Assembly (NCBI RefSeq): GCF_008919445.1
Contig: NZ_VSLG01000002.1
Span: forward strand, 186,001 to 250,000
DNA from: Serinicoccus kebangsaanensis
GTDB lineage: Bacteria > Actinomycetota > Actinomycetes > Actinomycetales > Dermatophilaceae
Length of the DNA stretch: 64,000 bases
Direction of reading: 5' to 3'
Part shown: positions 1 to 8,350 of the stretch, piece by piece
Layout of the letters: every line of letters begins with the position of its first letter
Position numbering within the stretch: position 1 is the stretch's first letter
Notes under the pieces: generated by a model
Told to the model about the DNA's origin: nothing
Databases searched by the model: none
What the model saw: the letters and a program-made list of their open reading frames with translations, nothing else
Position numbers and translations under genes: made by a program

Positions 1-1096
1 GCTCGTCGGTGCGCTCGTAGCCGTCGTCGGCCCCGGTCGCGGGGAAGATCCCCGTCGGCTCCTCCTGGTATGCCGGTGCCCCGGCGCCCGAGGAGCTCGC
101 CACGGGGACCGCCTGGGTGGCCACGGCGGCGGCTCCACCGGCGGCGGCCGCGCCGGCGCCGGTGCCGAGCACCCGGGCGAAGGTCGCCTGGGCGGCCGAG
201 GAGACCGGCTCGTCGGCGCGCGCGGCGTTGAGGTCGGAGCGGAACTCGCCGGCGTCCTGGTAGCGGTCCTCCGGCTTCTTCTCCAGGGCGTGCAGCGAGA
301 TCGCGTCGAGGGCCTGCGGCAGCCGGGCCGCGTGCGTCGACGGAGCCTTGGGCGCCTCGCCCAGGTGCTGGTAGACCAGGGAGACCGGGTCGCCCTGGAA
401 GGGGGTCCGCCCCACCAGCAGCTCGTAGAGCAGGCAGCCGACGGAGTAGAGGTCGGAACGGCCGTCGACGTCCAGGCCCTGCGCCTGCTCCGGCGACAGG
501 TAGCGCGCGGTGCCCATGACCGCCTGGGTCTGGGTCATCGTCGCCGCCGTGTCGGCGATCGCCCGGGCGATGCCGAAGTCCATCACCTTGACCGCTCCGG
601 CCTCGGTGACCATGACGTTGGCCGGCTTGATGTCCCGGTGCACCAGGCCGCGCTCGTGGGCATACTCCAGCGCGGAGAGGACGGACGCGGTGATCCGGGC
701 CGCCTCGTCCGGCTCCAGGGTCCGGTGCTCGTTGAGCAGCTCGCGCAGCGTCCTGCCCTCGACCAGCTCCATGACGATGTAGGGCACCTGGACGGTGGCC
801 CCGCCGGACTCGGTCACGCTCTGCTCGCCGGAGTCGAAGACGCCGACGATGGCGGGGTGGGACAGGCCGGCCGCGGACTGCGCCTCCCGCCGGAACCGGG
901 CGAGGAAGGAGGAGTCGCGGGCGAGGTCGGTGCGCAGCACCTTGATCGCGACCGAGCGGCCCAGCCGCAGGTCGTGGCCGACGTGGACGTCGGCCATCCC
1001 GCCGCGCCCGATGAGCTCACCGAGCTCGTAGCGGCCGCCCAGCACGCGGGCCTGCGGGTCCGGCGGGGTCGTCGCCTGCGTCGGATCGTCGCTCAT
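1..1096 (-). CDS. pknB: Ser/Thr protein kinase PknB-type, 3' end outside window
   Basis: This is a eukaryotic-like Ser/Thr kinase that controls peptidoglycan synthesis and division in actinomycetes. The 365 codons visible hold a complete kinase domain: a glycine-rich loop near residues 29-34, an invariant Lys52 in VAIKV, HRDIKPAN with catalytic Asp155, DFG at 173-175, and an activation loop with the TMTQT threonines seen in PknB. After about residue 280 comes a low-complexity Ala-rich juxtamembrane linker; the expected membrane segment and PASTA repeats lie beyond base 1. The ATG overlaps the TGA of pbpA by four bases (ATGA), so it is the last visible member of the fhaA-fhaB-pstP-rodA-pbpA operon. 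The activation-loop sequence fits PknB better than PknA, but this cannot be settled without the C-terminus. Confidence 0.93.
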   Translation of the reverse strand, partial: MSDDPTQATTPPDPQARVLGGRYELGELIGRGGMADVHVGHDLRLGRSVAIKVLRTDLARDSSFLARFRREAQSAAGLSHPAIVGVFDSGEQSVTESGGATVQVPYIVMELVEGRTLRELLNEHRTLEPDEAARITASVLSALEYAHERGLVHRDIKPANVMVTEAGAVKVMDFGIARAIADTAATMTQTQAVMGTARYLSPEQAQGLDVDGRSDLYSVGCLLYELLVGRTPFQGDPVSLVYQHLGEAPKAPSTHAARLPQALDAISLHALEKKPEDRYQDAGEFRSDLNAARADEPVSSAAQATFARVLGTGAGAAAAGGAAAVATQAVPVASSSGAGAPAYQEEPTGIFPATGADDGYERTDE

Positions 1097-2550
1097 CGCT
1101 GCACTCCTGCCTCGAGCATGGCCCTGGCCACCGGTGCGGCGACCAGCCCACCCGTCTCGCCGACCCAGTTGTCGGTCGCCGACTCCACGATCACCGCCAC
1201 CGCGATCTGCGGGTCGTCCGCCGGTGCGAAGCCGGTGAACCAGGCGTGCGCCGCGCCGTTCTCGCCGAACTCGGCGGTGCCCGTCTTCCCGGCGACCTGG
1301 ATGCCCGGGAGGGCCGCCGCCTGGCCCGAGCCCTGCTCGACCACCTGGGTCATCATCTCGGTGAGCTGGCTCGCCGACTCCTGCGAGACCGCCCGCGACC
1401 GGGTGCGCGGCTCGGCGGTCTCGATAACCTCGACGTCGGAGCTGCGCACCTCCTCCACCAGGTAGGGGGTCATCGTCACGCCGCCGTTGGCGATCGCGGC
1501 GGAGATCATCGCCACCTGCATGGGGGTCTCGCGGACCTCGAACTGCCCGATCCCGGTCAGAGCCAGCTGGGCGTCGTCCATGGTGTCCGGGTAGATCGAC
1601 GGCGTGACGCTCATCGGCACCTCCAGCGGCTGCCCGAAGCCGAAGGCCTCGGCCTGCTCACGCACCGCGTCCGCCCCGAGCTCCCCGGCCAGCCAGGCGA
1701 AGGAGGTGTTGCAGGAGACCTGCACCGACTCCGCCAGGGTCGGCCGGTCCTCGGGGTCGCAGGCCGCCCCGCCGAAGTTGGGCAGCGTCGTCTCGGTGCC
1801 GGGCAGCGTGTAGGTCAGGCCGCCCTCGAGCTCGGTGTCCGGCTCGTACTCGCCCGACTCCAGGGCCGCCGCGGCCAGCACCAGCTTGAACACCGACCCG
1901 GGCGGGTAGAGGTCGCCGCCGATGGCGCGGTTCACCAGCGGGTCGGTGGGGTCCTCGGTCAGGCTGGTGTATGCCTCGTCCACGGCGCTGAGCTGGTGGC
2001 TGGACAGGGCGTTCGGGTCGAACGTCGGCTGGCTCACCATGGCGAGGATCTCCCCGGTCCGCGGGTCCAGCGCCACGGCGGCGCCGCGCCGGTCCCCGAG
2101 GGCCTGCGCGGCCGCCGCCTGCACCGCGGGGTCGATGGTGAGCTCGATCGAGGCGCCCGAGGTGGGGGTGCCCGTGACCACGTCCGAGAGCCGCTGGTAG
2201 AAGAGGCTGTCGTCGGTGCCGGCCAGGACCGAGTCCTCGGACCGCTCGAGCCCCAGCCCGGCGCCGTAGGTGAAGGAGTAGTAGCCGGTGAGGTGGGCAT
2301 ACCTCCGCGCCTGGTCGTAGCGGCGCAACCACTCGAGCTCGTCGTCGGTGCGCTCGGACGTGGCGATCGGGGTGCCGTCGACGAGGATCGCGCCGCGGTC
2401 GCGGCTGTAGTTCTCGATCAGGGTGCGCCGGTTTCCGGGGCGCTCGCGCAGGTCCTCGGCCTGGACGAACTGGATCCAGGTGGTGGAGAGCAGCAGCGCG
2501 GTGAACATGGCGAAGACCACGAGGGCGAGCCGGCGGATGGGGGTGTTCAT
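1093..2550 (-). CDS. pbpA: Class B penicillin-binding protein (PbpA-type transpeptidase)
   Basis: A 485-residue transpeptidase that cross-links peptidoglycan during elongation or septation, anchored by one N-terminal membrane segment (about residues 9-27). The three active-site motifs are present: SVFK with nucleophile Ser219 inside PPGSVFK, SCN in VSCNTSF, and KTGTAEF near the C-terminus. Length is normal for actinobacterial PbpA. The ATG is embedded in the stop codon of the rodA gene (ATGA) and its own stop overlaps the kinase start in the same way, so translation is coupled on both sides. It is expected to pair with the adjacent SEDS glycosyltransferase. Confidence 0.95.
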   Translation of the reverse strand: MNTPIRRLALVVFAMFTALLLSTTWIQFVQAEDLRERPGNRRTLIENYSRDRGAILVDGTPIATSERTDDELEWLRRYDQARRYAHLTGYYSFTYGAGLGLERSEDSVLAGTDDSLFYQRLSDVVTGTPTSGASIELTIDPAVQAAAAQALGDRRGAAVALDPRTGEILAMVSQPTFDPNALSSHQLSAVDEAYTSLTEDPTDPLVNRAIGGDLYPPGSVFKLVLAAAALESGEYEPDTELEGGLTYTLPGTETTLPNFGGAACDPEDRPTLAESVQVSCNTSFAWLAGELGADAVREQAEAFGFGQPLEVPMSVTPSIYPDTMDDAQLALTGIGQFEVRETPMQVAMISAAIANGGVTMTPYLVEEVRSSDVEVIETAEPRTRSRAVSQESASQLTEMMTQVVEQGSGQAAALPGIQVAGKTGTAEFGENGAAHAWFTGFAPADDPQIAVAVIVESATDNWVGETGGLVAAPVARAMLEAGVQR

Positions 2551-3938
2551 GTGCTCGCCTCCGTCCGCTCGGCGGCGTCGATGCTGGGGTCCTGGCTCCG
2601 CTCGGAGATGGGGCGGCGCGCGTGGTCGCTGATCCGGAGCAGCAGCGCCACGATGATCCAGTTCGCCAGCAGCGAGGACCCGCCGGCGGACAGGAACGGC
2701 GTGGTGAGGCCGGTGAGCGGGATGACCCGGGTGATGCCGCCGACGATGACGAAGACCTGCAGCGCCACGGTGAAGGACAGGCCGACCGCGAGCAGCTTGC
2801 CGAAGCCGTCGCGGGAGCCGATGGCGGTCCGCAGACCGCGCTCGACGAGCAGGGCGTAGAGCATGAGCAGGGCGAACAGCCCGACCATGCCCAGCTCCTC
2901 GCCGAAGCTGCCGACGATGTAGTCGCTGTTGGCGTAGTAGGTGATGTAGGGGAAGCCGTTGCCGAGCCCGGCACCGAAGATGCCGCCGTGGGCCAGCCCC
3001 ATCAACCCCTTGGCCACCTGGTCGGACTGCTCCGGGGCGAAGGGGTCCAGCCAGAGCGTGACCCGCGCCTGGACGTGGTCGAAGAGGCGCCAGGCCAGCA
3101 CGCAGCCGCCGACGAAGAGGCTGAGCCCGATGACGATCCAGCTGGTGCGCTCGGTCGCGACGTAGAGCACCGCCACGAACAGCCCGAAGAACAGCAGCGA
3201 GGAGCCGAGGTCGCGCTGCAGCACCAGGATGAGCACGGACAGCGACCAGGCGACGAGGATCGGCCCCAGGTCCCGGGCCCGCGGCAGCTGCAGCCCGAGC
3301 ACGCGTCGCCCGACGAGCGACAGCGCGTCCCGGGTGGAGACGAGGTAGCCGGCGAAGAAGACGGCGACCGCGATCTTGGCCAGCTCGCCGGGCTGGAAGC
3401 TGAACGGGCCGATCCGGATCCACAGCCGGGAGCCGTTCACCGTCTGCCCGATGACGGGCAGCATCGGCAGCAGCAGCAGCACGAAGCCGAGCGCCATCGC
3501 GATGTAGGTGTAGCGGCGCAGCACCCGGTGGTCCGGGAGCAGCACCAGCACCGCGGCGGCCATCGCCATCGCCAGCCCGGTCCACAACAGCTGCCGGCTG
3601 GCCACCCCGGACGTCCCGCCCGCCACCTGGACCAGGTCGATCCGGTGGATCATCACCAGCCCCAGCCCGTTGAGGAGGGTCGCGAGCGGCAGTAGCAGCG
3701 GGTCGGCATACCGGGCCCGGAGGCGCAGCACGACGTGCAGCCCGAGGGCGAGCGCCCCGAACAGGCCCACGTGCCACCACACGTCGGTGGGGAGCTCGCC
3801 GACCGCGGTGAGGTTGACGGTGACGTAGGCGAGGGTGACGATGCCGACCGCCAGCACGACGAGCAGCAGCTCGACGGTGCGGCCGCTGCGCACCCGCAGG
3901 CTGGTGACGGTGGAGGGGGCGGGGCTGGTGGTGCTCAC
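2547..3938 (-). CDS. rodA: SEDS peptidoglycan glycosyltransferase, FtsW/RodA/SpoVE family
   Basis: A 463-residue polytopic membrane protein of the SEDS family, which polymerises glycan strands from lipid II. Features seen: many hydrophobic segments throughout, the conserved FQPGELAKIA motif in the middle, and the family C-terminal GGSSLLANW signature. The start is a GTG that overlaps the TGA of pstP (GTGA), and the stop overlaps the pbpA ATG. The SEDS-class B PBP pairing in adjacent overlapping genes is the standard arrangement for an elongation glycosyltransferase/transpeptidase complex. In this cluster the protein is usually called RodA rather than FtsW. Confidence 0.94.
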   Translation of the reverse strand: MSTTSPAPSTVTSLRVRSGRTVELLLVVLAVGIVTLAYVTVNLTAVGELPTDVWWHVGLFGALALGLHVVLRLRARYADPLLLPLATLLNGLGLVMIHRIDLVQVAGGTSGVASRQLLWTGLAMAMAAAVLVLLPDHRVLRRYTYIAMALGFVLLLLPMLPVIGQTVNGSRLWIRIGPFSFQPGELAKIAVAVFFAGYLVSTRDALSLVGRRVLGLQLPRARDLGPILVAWSLSVLILVLQRDLGSSLLFFGLFVAVLYVATERTSWIVIGLSLFVGGCVLAWRLFDHVQARVTLWLDPFAPEQSDQVAKGLMGLAHGGIFGAGLGNGFPYITYYANSDYIVGSFGEELGMVGLFALLMLYALLVERGLRTAIGSRDGFGKLLAVGLSFTVALQVFVIVGGITRVIPLTGLTTPFLSAGGSSLLANWIIVALLLRISDHARRPISERSQDPSIDAAERTEAST

Positions 3939-5392
3939 GGGCACCCCTCCGGCCAGACGACCGTGGCGGTCGGCTCGGCGTCGGCCCCGGTGGGCTCGGC
4001 GCCGGAGGTGGGGGCGTCGGACCCGGCCAGGGCACCGCTGCCCAGGTCGAGGGAGTCCTGCAACGACTCCACGGTCGGTGAGCCGGCCTCGTCGAGGCTG
4101 TCGGCGGTGACGGTGGCCATGTCGTCGGGGATCTCGGTCGCCGTCGAGCCGTCCGGCAGCAGCACGGTGGGCACGCAGGCGGCCGCGGTGAGCGCCCGCA
4201 GGTCGTCCACGATGCGGTCCGCGCCGTCGCGGCCGTCGGCCGACAGGGTCCCCTCGACCCGGCGCTGGTAGTAGCGCGGCAGCTCCTCGACCGGCAGGTC
4301 CGTCTGCTCCTCGGCGGTGGACAGGCTGATCGGGCCCAGGTCCTGGGAGATGCCGCGGTAGATCGTGACCATGCCGTCCTGCTCGCCCACGTAGTACTGC
4401 TGCTGGCTCCAGGCCCAGCCGGCCCACCCGCCGGCGACGAGCACCGCGAGCACGGCCACGCCGATGCCGACCGAGCGCAGGGCGCGCACCCACGGCCGGC
4501 TCTGCTCCTCGGCGAGCACCGGGGCCTCGGGGACCGCGGTGACGCCGGACGCCTCCCGGGACAGGGCGGCGGCCTTCTCGGCGGGGCTGAGCTGGCTGAG
4601 CGGGCGGGTGCCCCGGCGCTCGCTGGCGGCGCCGACGACCTGCGGCTTGCTGGTGCCCTCACCGGGGGAGACCGCGTCGGCGACGACCACGGTGACGTTG
4701 TCGCGGGTGGAGGCCCGCAGGGCGGTGTGCACGAGCGCGTCCGCGACCTGGCCGGGGGTGCGGCCGGTCTCGGCGAGGATCTCGGTGACCACCTCGGTGG
4801 AGACGTAGTCGGTCAGGCCGTCGCTGCAGATCAGCACCCGGTCACCGGACCGCAGCTCGCGCAGGGACAGGTCCGGCCGGTCCTCGGGCCGACCGGTGAA
4901 GACCCTGGTCACGAGGGAGCGCTGCGGGTGGTGCTGCGCCTCCTCCTCGCTGATCCGGCCCTCGTCGAGCAGCTTCTGGACGAACGAGTGGTCGGTGGTG
5001 ATCTGGGTGAGGCGGGCGTCCCGCAGCAGGTAGGCCCGGGAGTCGCCGATGTTGGCGACGGCGAGCTTGGTGTCGACCCGCATCATCGCGATGCAGGTGG
5101 TCCCCATCCCGTCGGAGTCGGGGTAGACCTCCATCACCTCGGAGAGCCGGTGGTTGGCCTCGTCCATCGCCCGCTCGAGGATGTCCAGGGCGTCGTCCGC
5201 GCCGTGCGACTCGCCGTCGAGGTGGACCAGCTCGCCGACCACCAGGGAGGAGGCGACGTCGCCGGCGGCGTGCCCGCCCATGCCGTCGCACAGCACGAGG
5301 AGCTCGGGGCCGGCATACGCGGAGTCCTCGTTGCGGGCCTTGCTGCCGAGGCCGATGTTGGTGCGCGCGGCGTAGCGCAGGGCGAGCGCCAT
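3935..5392 (-). CDS. pstP: PP2C-type Ser/Thr protein phosphatase
   Basis: A 485-residue membrane-anchored PPM/PP2C phosphatase that dephosphorylates the operon's kinase and its FHA substrates. The catalytic domain fills about residues 1-240 and contains LCDGMGGHAAGD, NIGDSRAYLL and LICSDGLTD, which carry the metal-binding aspartates. A linker leads to one membrane segment near residues 304-324 and a roughly 160-residue extracytoplasmic tail. The ATG lies two bases after the fhaB stop. Reading further upstream in frame enters fhaB sequence and has no family match, so the chosen start is firm. Confidence 0.95.
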   Translation of the reverse strand: MALALRYAARTNIGLGSKARNEDSAYAGPELLVLCDGMGGHAAGDVASSLVVGELVHLDGESHGADDALDILERAMDEANHRLSEVMEVYPDSDGMGTTCIAMMRVDTKLAVANIGDSRAYLLRDARLTQITTDHSFVQKLLDEGRISEEEAQHHPQRSLVTRVFTGRPEDRPDLSLRELRSGDRVLICSDGLTDYVSTEVVTEILAETGRTPGQVADALVHTALRASTRDNVTVVVADAVSPGEGTSKPQVVGAASERRGTRPLSQLSPAEKAAALSREASGVTAVPEAPVLAEEQSRPWVRALRSVGIGVAVLAVLVAGGWAGWAWSQQQYYVGEQDGMVTIYRGISQDLGPISLSTAEEQTDLPVEELPRYYQRRVEGTLSADGRDGADRIVDDLRALTAAACVPTVLLPDGSTATEIPDDMATVTADSLDEAGSPTVESLQDSLDLGSGALAGSDAPTSGAEPTGADAEPTATVVWPEGCP

Positions 5393-5394
5393 GG

Positions 5395-5862
5395 TCAACG
5401 ACGCAGCTCGAGGACGGTCTGGCCGATCCGGATGTGGGCGCCCGGGTCCAGCCTGGCCCCGGTGCCGATCCGTTCCCCGTTGACCTCGGTGCCGTTGGTG
5501 GAGCCGAGGTCGTCGGCGTACCAGGCGTCCGAGCCCGGGTAGATGCGCAGGTGGCGGCCGGAGGCGTAGTCGTCGGTGAGGACCAGCGAGCACTCCGGGT
5601 TGCGGCCGACGAGCACCCCGGAGTCGTGCAGCGGCACCGAGGTGCCGCGCAGCCGACCCTCGGTCACGACGAGGTGGGTCGGGGTGTTGCGCTTCTGCTT
5701 GCGGTCGGTGCGGGACTCGGGCTTGCGGGACGGTCCGGCGTTGCGGGTCAGGACGCGGGTGCCGTAGAGGTCGCCGCGCAACGCTCCCACGACCGCCACG
5801 ACGAAGGCCCAGAGGAGCACCACCACGCCCAGCCGCAGCAGGTTGAGGGTCAGCTCACCCAT
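5395..5862 (-). CDS. fhaB: FHA-domain protein FhaB (FipA-like)
   Basis: A 155-residue protein with one N-terminal transmembrane helix (about residues 4-27) and a C-terminal forkhead-associated domain (about 80-155) showing GVLVGR, SGRHLRI and the LGSTNGT loop. FHA domains bind phosphothreonine; in mycobacteria the equivalent protein is phosphorylated by the linked kinases and links them to cell-wall and division proteins. Its ATG shares one base with the fhaA stop. It is the second gene of the operon. Confidence 0.94.
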   Translation of the reverse strand: MGELTLNLLRLGVVVLLWAFVVAVVGALRGDLYGTRVLTRNAGPSRKPESRTDRKQKRNTPTHLVVTEGRLRGTSVPLHDSGVLVGRNPECSLVLTDDYASGRHLRIYPGSDAWYADDLGSTNGTEVNGERIGTGARLDPGAHIRIGQTVLELRR

Positions 5863-6731
5863 CAACCCTCCAGCTGGACCGTGATGTGCGTCCGTCCCAG
5901 GGTGATGCGATCGCCGTTGCGCAGCTCCTCGCTGCCGACCTGCTCTCCGTTGAGGTAGGTGCCGTTGGTGGAGCCGAGGTCGCGCAGGATCACCTGCAGG
6001 TGCGGGCCGTCGTGGCTGATGCGGATCTCCGCGTGCTTGCGCGAGGCGCCCGGGTCGGCGACGACGACCGTGCAGCTCTCGTCGCGGCCCAGGGTGGTGA
6101 CGGCCGCGCTCAGGCGCACCTGCCGGCCGTCGATCTCCAGCGCGGGTCCGGAGCGGCGGGGACGACGTGCGGGCTCGCTGGGGCGGCGGTATGCCGACTC
6201 CTCGTAGCCGTCGTCCGTGCCACTGTGCTCGTGGCGGGGGCGGCGCTCGCCCTCCCGCTCGGCCTGCTCGCGCTCGTGGGCCCGTGCCTCGCGGCGCGCG
6301 TCCTGCACCTGTTGCGCCTCGGCGAACTCGCGGGCCCCGCCGCGGTCGCCACCACGGCGGCCGTCCTTGGCGGCCGGGCGCACCCGGAAGATGCCGGTCT
6401 CCAGCTGGTCGCCGGAGACAAGGCGGACCTCGAACGGGCCGGGGGCGACATAGCGCTGGGCGTCGGCGTGGTCCTCGGCCGCGGCCACCAGCTCGTCGGT
6501 GAGGGCGCGGGAGTAGGAGGACAGCCGCTCGTAGTCGCTCTCGGCCAGCTCGACGGTGAAGACGTTGGGGACCATGGTGCGGCCGGGCCCCAGCACGGCG
6601 GCGCGGTCGTCCATCGCGCCCCGCATGGCGGAGGCGATCTCGACCGGCTGCACCTCGGCCTTGAACACCTTGGCGAAGGGTTGCTTCACGGCGCGCTCGA
6701 GCCCCCGCTCGAGCTTGTCGAAGACACCCAC
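5862..6731 (-). CDS. fhaA: FHA-domain protein FhaA with DUF3662 N-terminal domain
   Basis: A 289-residue protein with an N-terminal DUF3662 domain (about residues 1-115, beginning VGVFDKLERGLERAV), a charged low-complexity linker (about 140-205) and a C-terminal FHA domain with TLGRDESC, SRKHAEI and LGSTNGT. In mycobacteria FhaA binds phosphorylated MviN and dampens peptidoglycan synthesis. I chose the GTG start because AGGAGAGG sits about six bases before it and family members begin just there; an ATG ten codons upstream lacks such a site. It heads the minus-strand operon. Confidence 0.92.
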   Translation of the reverse strand: MGVFDKLERGLERAVKQPFAKVFKAEVQPVEIASAMRGAMDDRAAVLGPGRTMVPNVFTVELAESDYERLSSYSRALTDELVAAAEDHADAQRYVAPGPFEVRLVSGDQLETGIFRVRPAAKDGRRGGDRGGAREFAEAQQVQDARREARAHEREQAEREGERRPRHEHSGTDDGYEESAYRRPSEPARRPRRSGPALEIDGRQVRLSAAVTTLGRDESCTVVVADPGASRKHAEIRISHDGPHLQVILRDLGSTNGTYLNGEQVGSEELRNGDRITLGRTHITVQLEG

Positions 6732-6872
6732 GGCCCTCTCCTGACTGATGGCACGGTTCATGGCTGGCGCCCTCGATGGTAGCCGCCACGGGTGGGAGGA
6801 ACCTGGAGGCTGGCCCCGCGCGCGGATGCCGTCCCGGGCCGCCCGGCGGATTAGGGGGCGGGCTGGGCGCAG

Positions 6873-6881
6873 TGATAGTCT
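6873..6881 (+). promoter_or_regulatory. Extended -10 promoter element for tRNA-Leu
   Basis: TGATAGTCT is an extended -10 (TGN plus TAGTCT) ending 12 bases before the mature tRNA 5' end. No convincing -35 is visible, which is usual with an extended -10. Confidence 0.5.
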
Positions 6882-6893
6882 TGCTCGGCACTC

Positions 6894-6977
6894 GCGCGAG
6901 TGGCGGAATAGGCAGACGCGCACGGTTCAGGTCCGTGTGCCCGCAAGGGCGTGGGGGTTCAACTCCCCCCTCGCGCA
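6894..6977 (+). tRNA. tRNA-Leu (anticodon CAG)
   Basis: An 84-base class II tRNA. The acceptor stem pairs GCGCGAG with CTCGCGC, followed by discriminator A at 6977. The anticodon stem CACGG/CCGTG (6921-6925 with 6933-6937) encloses the loop TTCAGGT, giving anticodon CAG at 6928-6930. A long variable arm (TGCCCGCAAGGGCG region) and a T arm GGGGGTTCAACTCCCCC follow. The CCA end is not encoded. It reads Leu CUG, the dominant Leu codon in these genes. Confidence 0.95.
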
Positions 6978-7004
6978 CGCTCGTCCTCATCGCAGGACGC
7001 CGAG

Positions 7005-7034
7005 ACCCCCGGACCCCTGGTCCGGGGGTTTCTT
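7005..7034 (+). terminator. Intrinsic terminator after tRNA-Leu
   Basis: An 11-bp perfect stem, ACCCCCGGACC pairing with GGTCCGGGGGT, separated by a CCT loop and followed by TTTCTT. It lies 27 bases after the tRNA. Confidence 0.85.
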
Positions 7035-7082
7035 CGTGCCCGGGGGCCGCACGCAGGGCACCAGAGACGTCTGACGACGCTC

Positions 7083-7137
7083 TTGACGGAACGCCCAACA
7101 CCCCTTAATCTCGGACTTACTTTAGTCACGAACAAAG
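7083..7137 (+). promoter_or_regulatory. Promoter and candidate operator of the ROK/ABC/GH31 operon
   Basis: TTGACG (7083-7088) and TAATCT (7106-7111) are separated by exactly 17 bases, a good housekeeping promoter. Between the expected transcription start and the ribosome site lies an imperfect 18-bp palindrome at 7120-7137 (CTTTAGTCACGAACAAAG, 12 of 18 symmetric positions). It is a plausible binding site for the ROK repressor encoded just downstream. Confidence 0.55.
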
Positions 7138-7144
7138 GGACGCG

Positions 7145-8350
7145 ATGGACGCTCTCGACCGCCGGGCACCGGCGCTGCTCGCCACGCTCGGCGTGCGCGG
7201 CCCGCAGTCGCGCACCCAGCTCGCGCGGGGCCTCGGGCTCAGCCCGGCGACCGTCACCCAGCTCACCAGGCAGCTCCTGACCGCCGGTGTCATCGGTGAG
7301 GTGGACTCGGTCCCCAGCCGTGGCGGACGCCCGGCCACGCTGCTCGCCCTCACCAACCGCCGGGCGGGGGCGATCGGGGTCAAGGTCAGCCCGAGCCGGA
7401 TCACCGTGGTCCCGGTGCAGATGGACGGCGCGGTCGGGGAGCGCACCGTCGCCGAGTTCGACCCGGGCGCGCCGGAGGCGCTCGAGGTGCTGGCCGACAC
7501 GATCGCCACGCAGGTCCAGGAGTTCGACGGGGTGCTGCTCGGGGTCGGCGTGGGTCTGCCGGGAGCGGTCGACGACCAGGCGCGCGGGGTGGTCGACGCC
7601 CCGACCCTGGGCTGGTCCGGCATGGCTGTCGGCGACTACCTGCGCCGCACCCTGCCCCAGCCGGTGCCGGTGCTGCTGGACAACGACGTCAACACCCTCG
7701 CCGTGGCCGAGCACATGTACGGCGAGGCCGGCCGCCACCCCTCACCGCTCATCGTCACGATCGGGCACGGCATCGGCTGCGCCATCGTCGCCGGCGGGCG
7801 CCTGCACCGCGGGTTCCGCGGCGGGGCCGGCGAGCTGGGCCACGTCCCCGTGGCGCTCGACGGACCGGAGTGCCGGTGCGGCAACCGCGGGTGCCTGGAG
7901 GCCCTCGTCGGCGACGACGCCCTCGCCCAGCGGGCGCGCGAGCGCGGGATCGTGGGGCCGCAGGAGGGTAAGAGCGAGCTCAACGACCGCGCCCTGGGCG
8001 GTCACCCGGGCGCGATCCAGCTCTTCGAGGAGGCCGGGACCCTCCTCGGCCGCACCCTCGCCGGCCTGGCCCAGGTCGTCGACCCCGACGTCCTCGTCAT
8101 CCTGGGTGAGGGCACCGACGTGTGGGAGCTGTGGCGTCCCTCCTTCACCATGGCCCTGCGGCGCCACCTGCTCCCGGACCGCCGCAGCATCCCCATCGTC
8201 ATGGAGGACTGGCCGGACGACCGCTGGGCCGCCGGTGCCGCCTCGCTCGTCCTCTTCAGCCCGTTCGACACCGACGGCCTCGGCGGCGACCAGGGCGAGC
8301 TGGTCCGCACCCGTCTGCACCGCGGGCTCACCGAGGCGGTCGAGGCGTGA
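7145..8350 (+). CDS. ROK-family transcriptional regulator
   Basis: A 401-residue sugar-responsive repressor. The N-terminal winged helix-turn-helix (about residues 15-65, with LGLSPATVTQLTRQLL) is followed by a ROK sugar-kinase-like domain containing LLDNDVNTLA and the zinc-binding CRCGNRGCLE motif. ROK repressors usually bind a mono- or disaccharide and regulate the adjacent transporter. AAGGGA precedes the ATG by four bases. The stop overlaps the GTG of the first permease gene, so it is co-transcribed with the importer and glycosidase and probably autoregulates the operon. It is a regulator rather than a kinase because of the HTH. Confidence 0.9.
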   Translation: MDALDRRAPALLATLGVRGPQSRTQLARGLGLSPATVTQLTRQLLTAGVIGEVDSVPSRGGRPATLLALTNRRAGAIGVKVSPSRITVVPVQMDGAVGERTVAEFDPGAPEALEVLADTIATQVQEFDGVLLGVGVGLPGAVDDQARGVVDAPTLGWSGMAVGDYLRRTLPQPVPVLLDNDVNTLAVAEHMYGEAGRHPSPLIVTIGHGIGCAIVAGGRLHRGFRGGAGELGHVPVALDGPECRCGNRGCLEALVGDDALAQRARERGIVGPQEGKSELNDRALGGHPGAIQLFEEAGTLLGRTLAGLAQVVDPDVLVILGEGTDVWELWRPSFTMALRRHLLPDRRSIPIVMEDWPDDRWAAGAASLVLFSPFDTDGLGGDQGELVRTRLHRGLTEAVEA